Source: an uncultured Micrococcales bacterium
GTDB lineage: Bacteria; Actinomycetota; Actinomycetes; Actinomycetales; Microbacteriaceae
NCBI GenBank assembly: GCA_903880095.1
Contig: CAIRNX010000010.1
Location: 182,453 to 246,452, forward strand
Direction of reading: 5' to 3'
Length of the DNA stretch: 64,000 nt
Shown here: positions 18,280-24,825 of the stretch, one piece after another
Layout of the letters: each line of letters opens with the position of its first letter
How positions within the stretch are numbered: position 1 is the first letter of the stretch
Notes under the pieces: model-generated
What the model was told of the DNA's origin: nothing
Database searches by the model: none
Seen by the model: the letters and a program-made list of their open reading frames with translations, nothing else
Made by a program: the position numbers and the translations under genes

Positions 18280-18354
18280 AGGTCGAGACGGGATTTGAAC
18301 CCGTGGTTTTACAGCTTTGCAGGCTGTCGCTTTGGGCCGCTCAGCCACTCGACC
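18280..18354 (-). tRNA. tRNA-Cys (GCA)
   Basis: Minus-strand cloverleaf with acceptor GGTCGAG/CTCGACC, anticodon stem ACAGC/GCTGT, loop CTGCAAA with anticodon GCA, T loop GGTTCAAATCC and discriminator T. Complementary bases 18277-18279 encode CCA directly after the discriminator, unlike its two neighbours. Confidence 0.95.
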
Positions 18355-18380
18355 ATAGGTAAGACCGGGGCCCTACTTTG

Positions 18381-18453
18381 AGCGGATGACGAGATTCGAA
18401 CTCGCGACCCTCACCTTGGCAAGGTGATGCTCTACCAACTGAGCCACATCCGC
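18381..18453 (-). tRNA. tRNA-Gly (GCC)
   Basis: Minus-strand cloverleaf with acceptor GCGGATG/CATCCGC, D arm GCTCAGTTGGTAGAGC, anticodon stem CACCT with loop TTGCCAA and anticodon GCC, T loop GTTCGAATC and discriminator T. CCA is not encoded. First gene of the Gly-Cys-Val cluster that is conserved across Actinobacteria. Confidence 0.95.
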
Positions 18454-18478
18454 GTTGCAATCTTTCGACCGCTTGAAA

Positions 18479-18508
18479 AGACTAACGGAAAAGTAAACAA
18501 AAAGGCAA
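18479..18508 (-). promoter_or_regulatory. Promoter of the Gly-Cys-Val tRNA operon
   Basis: On the minus strand TTGCCT (18503-18508) and TAGTCT (18479-18484) are separated by exactly 18 bp of T-rich sequence, a good match to the sigma-70-type TTGACA/TANNNT consensus. The predicted start lies about 20 bases upstream of tRNA-Gly. Confidence 0.65.
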
Positions 18509-18547
18509 ACCGCGCGCCGTGTGTTTGTGCGTGTTCTAATGGTGAGC

Positions 18548-18799
18548 ATGAATATCGGGCCTACCGCACACGCGAGCTTTTTGGAGATTTTTCTTGGTGC
18601 GGCGTTTGTTCTGATTGCCTTTGCGGTCTTACTATTTGCCTTTGCTACGCCTCTTGTAGCTTTTTTTTCGATGCACAAAGAGCGATGGTCAGACTACTCC
18701 GCTTGGCGCAAATTGAAGATTCTCGGCACAATCTCGCTGGTTGCGGGTGTTTCAATTCTCCTGATATGGCTATCTACTGGAACTAACTCGGAGTATTAG
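18548..18799 (+). CDS. Small two-helix membrane protein of unknown function
   Basis: An 83-residue protein with two strongly hydrophobic segments, near residues 10-40 (FLEIFLGAAFVLIAFAVLLF) and 59-75 (ILGTISLVAGVSILLIWLST), joined by a basic loop FSMHKERWSDYSAWRKLK. It matches no family I recognise. The ATG at 18548 is preferred: it has TCTAAT seven bases upstream and GGTGAGC between; a GTG at 18521 is possible but unsupported. It sits between the tRNA operon and amtB, read toward amtB. Being short and unrecognised, it could be lineage-specific; the hydrophobic pattern argues that it is real. Confidence 0.55.
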   Translation: MNIGPTAHASFLEIFLGAAFVLIAFAVLLFAFATPLVAFFSMHKERWSDYSAWRKLKILGTISLVAGVSILLIWLSTGTNSEY

Positions 18800-18850
18800 T
18801 TAAGGTCGCCAGGCCCACGCGACTACATTTGTGAAACACAAGGGTCCCCC

Positions 18851-18891
18851 AAGCTGAAGGGAGGGATCCAAAAAAGGACCCCTCCCAACTT
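18851..18891. terminator. Long hairpin between convergent genes, terminator-like without U-tract
   Basis: Between the small membrane protein and amtB, an 11-bp stem (GGGAGGGATCC with GGACCCCTCCC, one A/C mismatch) closes a six-base A/T loop. Flanking AAGCTG and CAACTT extend it across a 3-nt bulge to about 16 bp. There is no U-run after it on either strand, so it is not a textbook terminator; it may be a 3'-end-protecting or bidirectional transcription-stopping structure. The loop itself is A6 on the plus strand and T6 on the minus strand. Confidence 0.4.
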
Positions 18892-18907
18892 GCACTCCTA
18901 TTGATAA

Positions 18908-20176
18908 CTAGCCTCGGTCTGCACCAAAGGTGTACGCCTCTTCACCGTGAACAACGGTGTCGATGCCGGCAATTTCGTCTTCAGCCTTTACGCGGAATCC
19001 GATCGTCTTCTCGATAACGAAGCCGATTATTAGGGCGAGCACGAAGGAATAGCCAAGAACCGAGCCAGCACCGATTGCCTGCTTACCGAGTTGAGCCCAT
19101 GAACCTGAGTCGATAAGACCAATGCCGCGACCGAAGACGCCGATGAACAAGGTGCCGAAGATTCCACCTACGAGGTGAATTCCGACTACGTCTAGCGAGT
19201 CGTCAAAGCCAAGGGCAAACTTCAGATCAATAGCAAGTGCACACAGCGCTCCCGCTAAGAGTCCAAGAAGGAGGCCCCAACCTGGGTCGAGAATGTCACA
19301 GGCAGGTGTGATAGCTACTAGACCTGCGATTGCACCAGACCCAGCTCCGATCGAAGTTGCCTTTCCATGACGGAATTTCTCGACGATGATCCAGCCGAGC
19401 ATCGCGGCCGCGGGAGCTGAAAGAGTGTTTATGAAAGCGATAGACGATAGCCCGTTCGCCCCAAGTGCCGAACCTGCGTTGAAGCCAAACCAGCCGAACC
19501 ACAAGAGGGCTACACCAAGAAGGGTTAGCGGCACGTTGTGAGGCTGAGTGATTCCCTTACTGAAACCAAAGCGCTTACCGAGGACAATGGCTAATGCCAA
19601 GCCGGCGGCGCCAGCGTTGATGTGGACTGCGGTTCCGCCGGCGAAGTCGTGAACGCCAAGCTGAACTAGCCAGCCACCGAACTTACCATCGCCCGTCGAC
19701 CCGAAGTTGAATACCCAGTTTGCAACTGGGAAGTAAACGACCGTCGCCCAAATACCCGCGAAAATCATCCATGCGCCGAACTTGGCGCGGTCTGCGATCG
19801 CCCCCGAGATTAGGGCAACGGTGATAATGGCGAAGGTCGCTTGAAAAGCTACGAATGCCATTTCGGGGTAGTTGCCGCTCGGCGTTGTTGCCAACGCAGA
19901 AGTAACCTGCTTCGTGAGACCGATCGATGCAGGGTCGAAGCCGAACCAACCTGGGACACCAACAAAAGTTTTGCTGTCGCTGCTGGCGAAAGATTCTGCG
20001 TATCCGTAAAGAACCCACAGGACGCCGATGAGTCCCAGTGAGCCGAAGCTAAGCATCATCATGCTGACAACGCTCTTGGCTTTGACCATACCGCCGTAGA
20101 AGAATGCCAAGCCTGGTGTCATTAGAAGCACGAGTGCCGCGCTTATCAGAACAAATGCTGTGTTGCCTTGATCCAT
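18908..20176 (-). CDS. amtB: Ammonium transporter
   Basis: A 422-residue Amt/MEP/Rh channel with about 11 transmembrane helices that takes up ammonium. Family motifs are MTPGLAFFYGGMVKAKSVVS, the conserved pore histidine in VHDFAGGTAVHINAGAAGLA, the second in VVGIHLVGGIFGTLFIG, and LALDFGWGLLLG-like repeats (ILDPGWGLLLGLLAGALCAL). The cytoplasmic tail ends DTVVHGEEAYTFGADRG, typical of actinobacterial AmtB. No glnK or glnD follows; the next gene downstream is convergent. A GlnR-type operator lies 70-106 bp upstream of the start. Confidence 0.97.
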   Translation of the reverse strand: MDQGNTAFVLISAALVLLMTPGLAFFYGGMVKAKSVVSMMMLSFGSLGLIGVLWVLYGYAESFASSDSKTFVGVPGWFGFDPASIGLTKQVTSALATTPSGNYPEMAFVAFQATFAIITVALISGAIADRAKFGAWMIFAGIWATVVYFPVANWVFNFGSTGDGKFGGWLVQLGVHDFAGGTAVHINAGAAGLALAIVLGKRFGFSKGITQPHNVPLTLLGVALLWFGWFGFNAGSALGANGLSSIAFINTLSAPAAAMLGWIIVEKFRHGKATSIGAGSGAIAGLVAITPACDILDPGWGLLLGLLAGALCALAIDLKFALGFDDSLDVVGIHLVGGIFGTLFIGVFGRGIGLIDSGSWAQLGKQAIGAGSVLGYSFVLALIIGFVIEKTIGFRVKAEDEIAGIDTVVHGEEAYTFGADRG

Positions 20177-20244
20177 TTGTTTGCCTTTCTCATTGAAAAC
20201 AAATGCGCACTTCTTCGGGCACCTCTCTAGTCAACGAAATCTAT

Positions 20245-20282
20245 GTTTCGTAACAGCGTGCGAAATGTTTCGTGAATGTAAA
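20245..20282 (-). promoter_or_regulatory. GlnR-type operator upstream of amtB
   Basis: On the minus strand, reading toward amtB, blocks occur at exact 6-nt spacing: TTTAC (20278-20282), N6, GAAAC (20267-20271), N6, CACGC (20256-20260), N6, GAAAC (20245-20249). The streptomycete GlnR consensus is gTnAC-N6-GaAAC repeated with a 22-bp period. Three of the four blocks fit, and ACGAAACAT recurs exactly 22 bp apart. The same first 17 nt occur upstream of glnA1. Assignment to GlnR is inference; the periodicity and repeat are directly visible. Confidence 0.7.
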
Positions 20283-20305
20283 TACTCAGGTGCGAGGATT
20301 GCGGG

Positions 20306-21358
20306 GTGAACGTTATGGCAAGGTCGAGGTTTTCGGCACTTCTGATACTCGGGTTGATCCCAATTGGCTTGGGCTTTGGAATGCTCTGGCACCCCGCGGG
20401 CCTCGATTTGCTAAGCGACTGGGTAGCTGTCTATCTGCTCCCACTGTTCTTTTTCGGTGTCGGAGCCGAACTTAGAGGAGAGTTTGTCAGCGGTTATTTC
20501 GTCTCGCGACGCAATCTAGTTGCGCCAGGGGTCGCCGCCACATTGGGTGTCGCCGCTCCCGCTTTACTGTATTTCTTGTTCGCAGGTCCTAGCGGTGGGG
20601 GTTGGGCTGTGCCGACCGCCACAGACATAACCATCGGTCTTGCCGTTTTAGCATTGGCACGCCCATCTCTATCCTCCACATTGCGTCCACGATTCTTGGC
20701 CTTGGCGACAATCGACGATGTAATCGCGTTGATAATTCTGGCGACTGTCTTCAGTCAATCAGTCCAGCCACTCGCCGCGATGCTCGTGATTGCCTCGGTT
20801 CTTCTCGTATATCTCACTCAGAAACTTAAAGGTTCGCTCAGATTCATTGGGTTACCCTTTGCGGCAAGCGCGTTTGTGTTTTGTGCTTTGGCTGGCATAC
20901 AGACATCGCTGGTCGGCGTTGCTCTCGGGCTCGTATTCGTTTCACGACGAAACCTGAGCATCATCCAGGAACTAAATTCCTGGGTGGTTCTTCCGCTTTT
21001 CACATTCTTCGTGAGTGCCAGTGCGGGGGCTAGCTTGGGCGCCGGCGTCAGCTTGGCAGTTTTATTTGGTCTACTGCTCAGGCCGATTGGTAAATTCCTT
21101 GGTATTGCTATTGGCGGTGCAGTGACCTCAAAACTTTTTGGCAACAAAAGTGAGCTGAAGTCTTGGTCGATCATTGGTGTCCTCGGCGGTATCGGCTTTA
21201 CGGTTTCATTGCTACTTGCGCGATTGGCTTTCAAGACCGATGAGGCCGGGTATGTGGCAGCCGTGTTGGCAACCCTCGCAGCAACCTGTATTTCGGCCGT
21301 GGTCTTTCTATTTATCAGTCGCTCTCGACAAGAGCACCGAGACGAGAGATCGCTCTAA
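20306..21358 (+). CDS. nhaA: NhaA-family Na+/H+ antiporter, short and divergent
   Basis: A 350-residue polytopic protein related to NhaA (usually about 390). Kept motifs: LPLFFFGVGAELRGEFVSG, GGWAVPTATDITIGLAVLAL (Thr-Asp of the unwound helix), ALATIDDVIALIILA (the Asp-Asp ion-binding pair), LRPIGKFLGIAIGG (the conserved Lys) and GVLGGIGFTVSLLLARLAF. The N-terminus and the first extracellular hairpin are shortened, HATLAGV is replaced by QTSLVGV, and FANAGV is changed to SASAGA. It probably exchanges Na+ or Li+ for H+. The start is GTG at 20306 with GAGGA upstream, or ATG at 20315. The 3' end overlaps the convergent zapE by 44 bp. Confidence 0.8.
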   Translation: MNVMARSRFSALLILGLIPIGLGFGMLWHPAGLDLLSDWVAVYLLPLFFFGVGAELRGEFVSGYFVSRRNLVAPGVAATLGVAAPALLYFLFAGPSGGGWAVPTATDITIGLAVLALARPSLSSTLRPRFLALATIDDVIALIILATVFSQSVQPLAAMLVIASVLLVYLTQKLKGSLRFIGLPFAASAFVFCALAGIQTSLVGVALGLVFVSRRNLSIIQELNSWVVLPLFTFFVSASAGASLGAGVSLAVLFGLLLRPIGKFLGIAIGGAVTSKLFGNKSELKSWSIIGVLGGIGFTVSLLLARLAFKTDEAGYVAAVLATLAATCISAVVFLFISRSRQEHRDERSL

Positions 21359-22286
21359 GGTATTTCTTCTTGTAACCGCTATCGATGAAATCTGGCGGAA
21401 AAATATCGGTAAGTGGAACGCCGCTCGAACGCAGTGAGACCTGCAGCTCGTATGCCCGGTCAACGAAGGCAACGAATCGAAGTCCGTCGTTTTGGTCATG
21501 CAATCGATGGGCACTGGTTAGCGCGCATCTCTCTGTATTGACAAGCAACTTCGAATAGAGCGAAGGGTGAAGGGTGCCGAGTTTCTTCAGAAGTTCGTCA
21601 AAGTTGTCAATGGTGCCATTTTGTGCCGCCCATTGCGTCAGGGCGTCAACCTCGAAAGAACGATGGACGTTGTCAAAGGCGCGATGTCGGTAGTCCTCGC
21701 CGTCTACGCGCACCATCTCGAATTGTTTGCCAATGCCCAGGATTTCACGTTGAAAATCAGCTGCCGCAAACCGACCCTCACCAAGTGCATTTGGTGGAGT
21801 GTTCGAGGTGACGGCGAAACGGACACCGCTCGAGGCCAGTTCGTTGATCAACCGAGACATCATCATGGTGTTACCTGGATCGTCTAACTCGAACTCATCA
21901 ATTGCGACAAATTGATAAGACTTCAGCTCTTTCAAGGCATCGGCGAAACCCAGAGCGCCGATGAGCGCCGTGTATGCAATGAAACTCCCGAACGCCTTCT
22001 TCTTAGCGTTGAAAGAGTGAAAGGTAGCGGCTAATAGGTGGGTTTTGCCAACACCGAATCCACCGTCTAGATAAAGACCAGGTACTTTGCCGGCTTTACC
22101 GTTTTGTGCGAACCGTTCTAGAGTTTGCTTGGCTGTGGCCTGCGTCGAGAAATCTTCGTTCGGGCTGTAATTGGCAAAACTCGCACTTGCGAACTCGCGT
22201 GGCGGCACCAACTCGGCGAGCAGTTCGGAGGGTTTTGCCACCGGGTGTCGTTCGAGCAGACTTTGTGGGCCGCTTTGAGTTGCCAA
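21315..22286 (-). CDS. zapE: Cell division protein ZapE, AFG1-type ATPase
   Basis: A 323-residue AAA-family ATPase of the ZapE/AFG1 (LACE1) group, associated with the Z-ring in E. coli. Walker A is YLDGGFGVGKTHLLAATFHS, Walker B FVAIDEFELDDPGNTMMMSR, sensor RFAVTSNTPPNALGEGRFA, and the C-terminal motif VAFVDRAYELQVSLRSSGVP is diagnostic. The start is TTG at 22286 with GAAGG upstream. It diverges from the rhodanese gene and its last 44 bases overlap the end of nhaA. Confidence 0.93.
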   Translation of the reverse strand: MATQSGPQSLLERHPVAKPSELLAELVPPREFASASFANYSPNEDFSTQATAKQTLERFAQNGKAGKVPGLYLDGGFGVGKTHLLAATFHSFNAKKKAFGSFIAYTALIGALGFADALKELKSYQFVAIDEFELDDPGNTMMMSRLINELASSGVRFAVTSNTPPNALGEGRFAAADFQREILGIGKQFEMVRVDGEDYRHRAFDNVHRSFEVDALTQWAAQNGTIDNFDELLKKLGTLHPSLYSKLLVNTERCALTSAHRLHDQNDGLRFVAFVDRAYELQVSLRSSGVPLTDIFPPDFIDSGYKKKYLRAISRLGALVESD

Positions 22287-22360
22287 TTATTACCTTCGAA
22301 GTGTTCGGGGGCCTTAACCTTGTATCTATAGCCTAAATCCCACAACGGAGTTGAAAAATC

Positions 22361-23257
22361 ATGCCTATCGGCTTTGACACTGACGCAAAGATCAACGAAT
22401 ACGCGCACCCAGAAGTGCTTGTTACTACTTCATGGGTTGCGGAAAACCTAAACACCCCAGGTGTCGTAATTGTCGAATCCGATGAAGATCTACTCCTCTA
22501 CCAAACGGGTCACATCCCAGGAGCGGTAAGAATTGATTGGCACACCGACCTAAACGATCCGGTTCGGCGCGACTATTTGAGTGATGATGCTTTTGCCGCG
22601 CTGCTTTCAAGTCGTGGGATTTCGCGCGACACCACAGTGATTCTTTACGGTGACAAAAGCAACTGGTGGGCTTCTTACACACTGTGGGCTTTCAAACTTT
22701 GGGGTCACTCAGACGTGCGCCTAATGGACGGCGGACGTGACAAGTGGGTTGCAGAGGGTCGGGAACTTTCACAAGAAGCACCGGAAGTGCCTCAGGCCAG
22801 TTACCCACTGATTAAGCGCGATGACAGTGCGCTTAGGGCCTTCAGAGACGAAGTTCGAGCCCACCTTGGTTCTCCATTAATCGATGTACGTTCACCGCAG
22901 GAATATTCGGGCGAACGTACGCACATGCCCGACTACCCGGATGAAGGCGCGCTTCGCGCAGGTCATATTCCCGGAGCGATTTCTGTGCCATGGGCCAAGG
23001 CAACGAATGAAGACAAGAGTTTCAGATCTCGAGCCGAACTTGAAGCACTTTACCTCGGTGAAAACGGTCTGACGCCTGGCGACAACGTGATTGTTTACTG
23101 TCGCATCGGCGAGCGTTCGAGCCACTCCTGGTTTGTCTTGCACTTCCTGCTTGGCCTCCCGAACATCCGAAACTACGACGGTTCTTGGACGGAATGGGGC
23201 AGCCTCGTCGGCGTGCCAATCGTTCAAGGCACCGAACCTGGAAGCATCAACAACTAG
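22361..23257 (+). CDS. sseA: Thiosulfate/3-mercaptopyruvate sulfurtransferase, two rhodanese domains
   Basis: A 298-residue protein with two rhodanese domains. The N-terminal inactive domain contains [20 protein letters not shown]; the C-terminal domain has the conserved [15 protein letters not shown] and the active loop [18 protein letters not shown] with catalytic Cys. [10 protein letters not shown] loop is typical of the actinobacterial CysA/SseA thiosulfate sulfurtransferases. GGAG precedes the ATG. The sufE gene starts on the last base of its stop codon, suggesting that both serve sulfur transfer. Confidence 0.94.
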   Translation: MPIGFDTDAKINEYAHPEVLVTTSWVAENLNTPGVVIVESDEDLLLYQTGHIPGAVRIDWHTDLNDPVRRDYLSDDAFAALLSSRGISRDTTVILYGDKSNWWASYTLWAFKLWGHSDVRLMDGGRDKWVAEGRELSQEAPEVPQASYPLIKRDDSALRAFRDEVRAHLGSPLIDVRSPQEYSGERTHMPDYPDEGALRAGHIPGAISVPWAKATNEDKSFRSRAELEALYLGENGLTPGDNVIVYCRIGERSSHSWFVLHFLLGLPNIRNYDGSWTEWGSLVGVPIVQGTEPGSINN

Positions 23258-23682
23258 TGACCTCTCTCAACGACCAACTAGAGACGCTTGCCCAAGACTT
23301 CGCAGCTTTGTCGGTTCCGCAACGTCTAGATCTCTTGTTGGAATTCGCTGACGCATTGCCCGAGGTTCCTCAGCACCTGACCGAGCACCCAGACTTGTTA
23401 GAGCGCGTAGTCGAGTGTCAGTCCCCCGTGTTCTTGCTTGTCGAGGTGCAAGACGACGTCGTGACAATTCACTTCACTGTGCCTCGTGAGGCACCCACGA
23501 CTCGAGGATTTGCAAGCATATTGCACTCTTTGCTGAACGGTCGGACAGTCGACGAGGTGGCGACCGCCAGCGACTTGATCCCAGACTCACTATCTCTTTC
23601 GGCGGCTGTTTCGCCGCTAAGACTGCGCGGTATGCGCGGAATGCTCGCAAGAATCAAGCGTCAGGTCGAACAGAAGCGCTGA
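23257..23682 (+). CDS. sufE: SufE family sulfur acceptor protein
   Basis: A 141-residue SufE homologue. SufE takes persulfide sulfur from a cysteine desulfurase and passes it on for Fe-S cluster assembly. The acceptor Cys is in LERVVECQSPVFLLVEVQDD, matching the CQS motif of E. coli SufE, and the C-terminal GMRGMLARIKRQVEQ is usual for the family. The GTG at 23257 overlaps the sseA TAG (TAGTG) and gives the family's normal N-terminus; a longer upstream reading would run in sseA's coding sequence. In Actinobacteria SufE commonly follows sseA. Confidence 0.93.
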   Translation: MTSLNDQLETLAQDFAALSVPQRLDLLLEFADALPEVPQHLTEHPDLLERVVECQSPVFLLVEVQDDVVTIHFTVPREAPTTRGFASILHSLLNGRTVDEVATASDLIPDSLSLSAAVSPLRLRGMRGMLARIKRQVEQKR

Positions 23683-24215
23683 TGCTTCCAGAACCATATT
23701 TGCGCGTTCCCCACGTGAGGGCCAACCTGGTGCAGGGTGCCGCGGGCGTATTTGTTGACTCAAATGGCTCGAGTCGTGGAATCTCCAATCGGACCGACTT
23801 GGTGCGTCTTTTAGACTTGCGCAAGCTTGCAGACGTAGTCGTTACAGATGGCGAGACCGCCCGAAAAGAAGGTTATAGAGTCCCGAAGACTTCTGATCTT
23901 GCAGTGATTACGGCGGCGGGTTACTCCCCTAAGTCGACTGACTCGAACCACAAATACATTGAACTTCGCCTAAATCCAGGCGCGGCTATTCAAAGATTGT
24001 TAGACGAGGGTTACACGAGGATTCTTCTAGAACTTGGACCAAACCTAGTGGCCGCCCTAGTAGATGACGGAATGATTGACGAGCTTTGCCTGACCAACAG
24101 CCAGGGGTCAACGCCTGATCTTCACAAGCTAGGCATCTACTCGGCAGAGCTTGTCTTTGATGAGGTGGCCGAAGACACAAGGTTCAGCATATGGAACCAA
24201 ATACGGAGCCTTTAG
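23682..24215 (+). CDS. RibD C-terminal-domain-like reductase, degenerate
   Basis: A 177-residue protein of the RibD-C/dihydrofolate-reductase superfamily, which in Actinobacteria occurs as a stand-alone 'pyrimidine reductase family' protein. Related features are RGISNRTDLVRLLDLRKLAD, VVVTDGETARKEGYRVP and TRILLELGPNLVAALVDDGM. The usual substrate/cofactor motifs are altered: the N-terminal SLDG block reads VQGAAG and the EGGP loop reads ELGP. It may therefore not use NADPH in the usual way. Its ATG overlaps the sufE TGA, so it is the third gene of sseA-sufE-ribD-like. True substrate unknown. Confidence 0.7.
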   Translation: MLPEPYLRVPHVRANLVQGAAGVFVDSNGSSRGISNRTDLVRLLDLRKLADVVVTDGETARKEGYRVPKTSDLAVITAAGYSPKSTDSNHKYIELRLNPGAAIQRLLDEGYTRILLELGPNLVAALVDDGMIDELCLTNSQGSTPDLHKLGIYSAELVFDEVAEDTRFSIWNQIRSL

Positions 24216-24227
24216 ACCTTCAGCCTT

Positions 24228-24233
24228 TAGCCT
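24228..24233 (+). promoter_or_regulatory. -10 element of a predicted leaderless promoter for the DUF3000 gene
   Basis: TAGCCT-TGGCTAG-ATG: the hexamer ends seven bases before the start codon at 24241, and the gap has no purine-rich ribosome site. It lies in the 25-bp gap after the RibD-like gene. Confidence 0.5.
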
Positions 24234-24240
24234 TGGCTAG

Positions 24241-24825
24241 ATGATTGAAATTGATTTTGACCAAGACGCAAGCGCTGACTTCAAGCTAGCCGCGCTTTCG
24301 CTTCGCGATGCCGAAGTGCGGCCAGAAGTCAAGATCGCACAAATCGAGGCTCCGCAAAATCTAGCTCGCTACGCCCTTGCCTTCTCTTGTGATGTAGACC
24401 CTGAATCCACCTCCGTGAAAATCGACTTGGGAACCGGGCGCTTCGTTTTGCTTTGGGATGACCTACCGCAAGAAAATTGGTCAACCAACTTTCGAGTTAT
24501 CTGTTTTGCAAAATCCCCACTAGAAACCGACATCGGATTCACCGATGAAAGTAGCGACCTCGCCTGGGCATGGCTCGTCACAGCTATGAGTAACCACCGA
24601 GCCGAATACACAGCGGAGGCCGGAACCACCACTCGCGTTATTTCTGTTGGCCACGGATCAATCGCTGCGCAAAAGCAACACGCAGAACTTGAGCTTAGGG
24701 CGTCCTGGTGCCCGACTGGGGTCAATTTCGCGTCTCACATCGAGGCTTGGCAAGACCTTATCTGCATGATGTCTGGCTACTCACTTCACGGCGAGGATGT
24801 TCCGTCCATTGAACGACGCGCCTGA
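24241..24825 (+). CDS. DUF3000 domain-containing protein
   Basis: A 194-residue soluble protein of the actinobacterial DUF3000 family, of unknown function. Typical conserved segments are VRPEVKIAQIEAPQNLARYA, VLLWDDLPQENW, LAWAWLVTAMSNHRAEYTAE, VISVGHGSIAAQKQHAELEL and RASWCPTGVNFASHIEAWQD. DUF3000 genes lie directly upstream of the ribonuclease-D-like HRDC gene in most Actinobacteria, as here, with a 29-bp overlap that couples them. It is probably leaderless. Confidence 0.88.
   Translation: MIEIDFDQDASADFKLAALSLRDAEVRPEVKIAQIEAPQNLARYALAFSCDVDPESTSVKIDLGTGRFVLLWDDLPQENWSTNFRVICFAKSPLETDIGFTDESSDLAWAWLVTAMSNHRAEYTAEAGTTTRVISVGHGSIAAQKQHAELELRASWCPTGVNFASHIEAWQDLICMMSGYSLHGEDVPSIERRA

Noticed and set aside
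18148..18453. tRNA cluster as an integration site for an island
   Set aside because: No integrase, no direct repeat of a tRNA 3' end, and the flanking genes are ordinary chromosomal genes.
18424..18786. A 120-codon plus-strand reading frame across tRNA-Gly and the small membrane gene
   Set aside because: It runs antisense through tRNA-Gly and is out of frame with the hydrophobic protein at 18548-18799; composition is Cys/Arg-rich and unlike a real protein.
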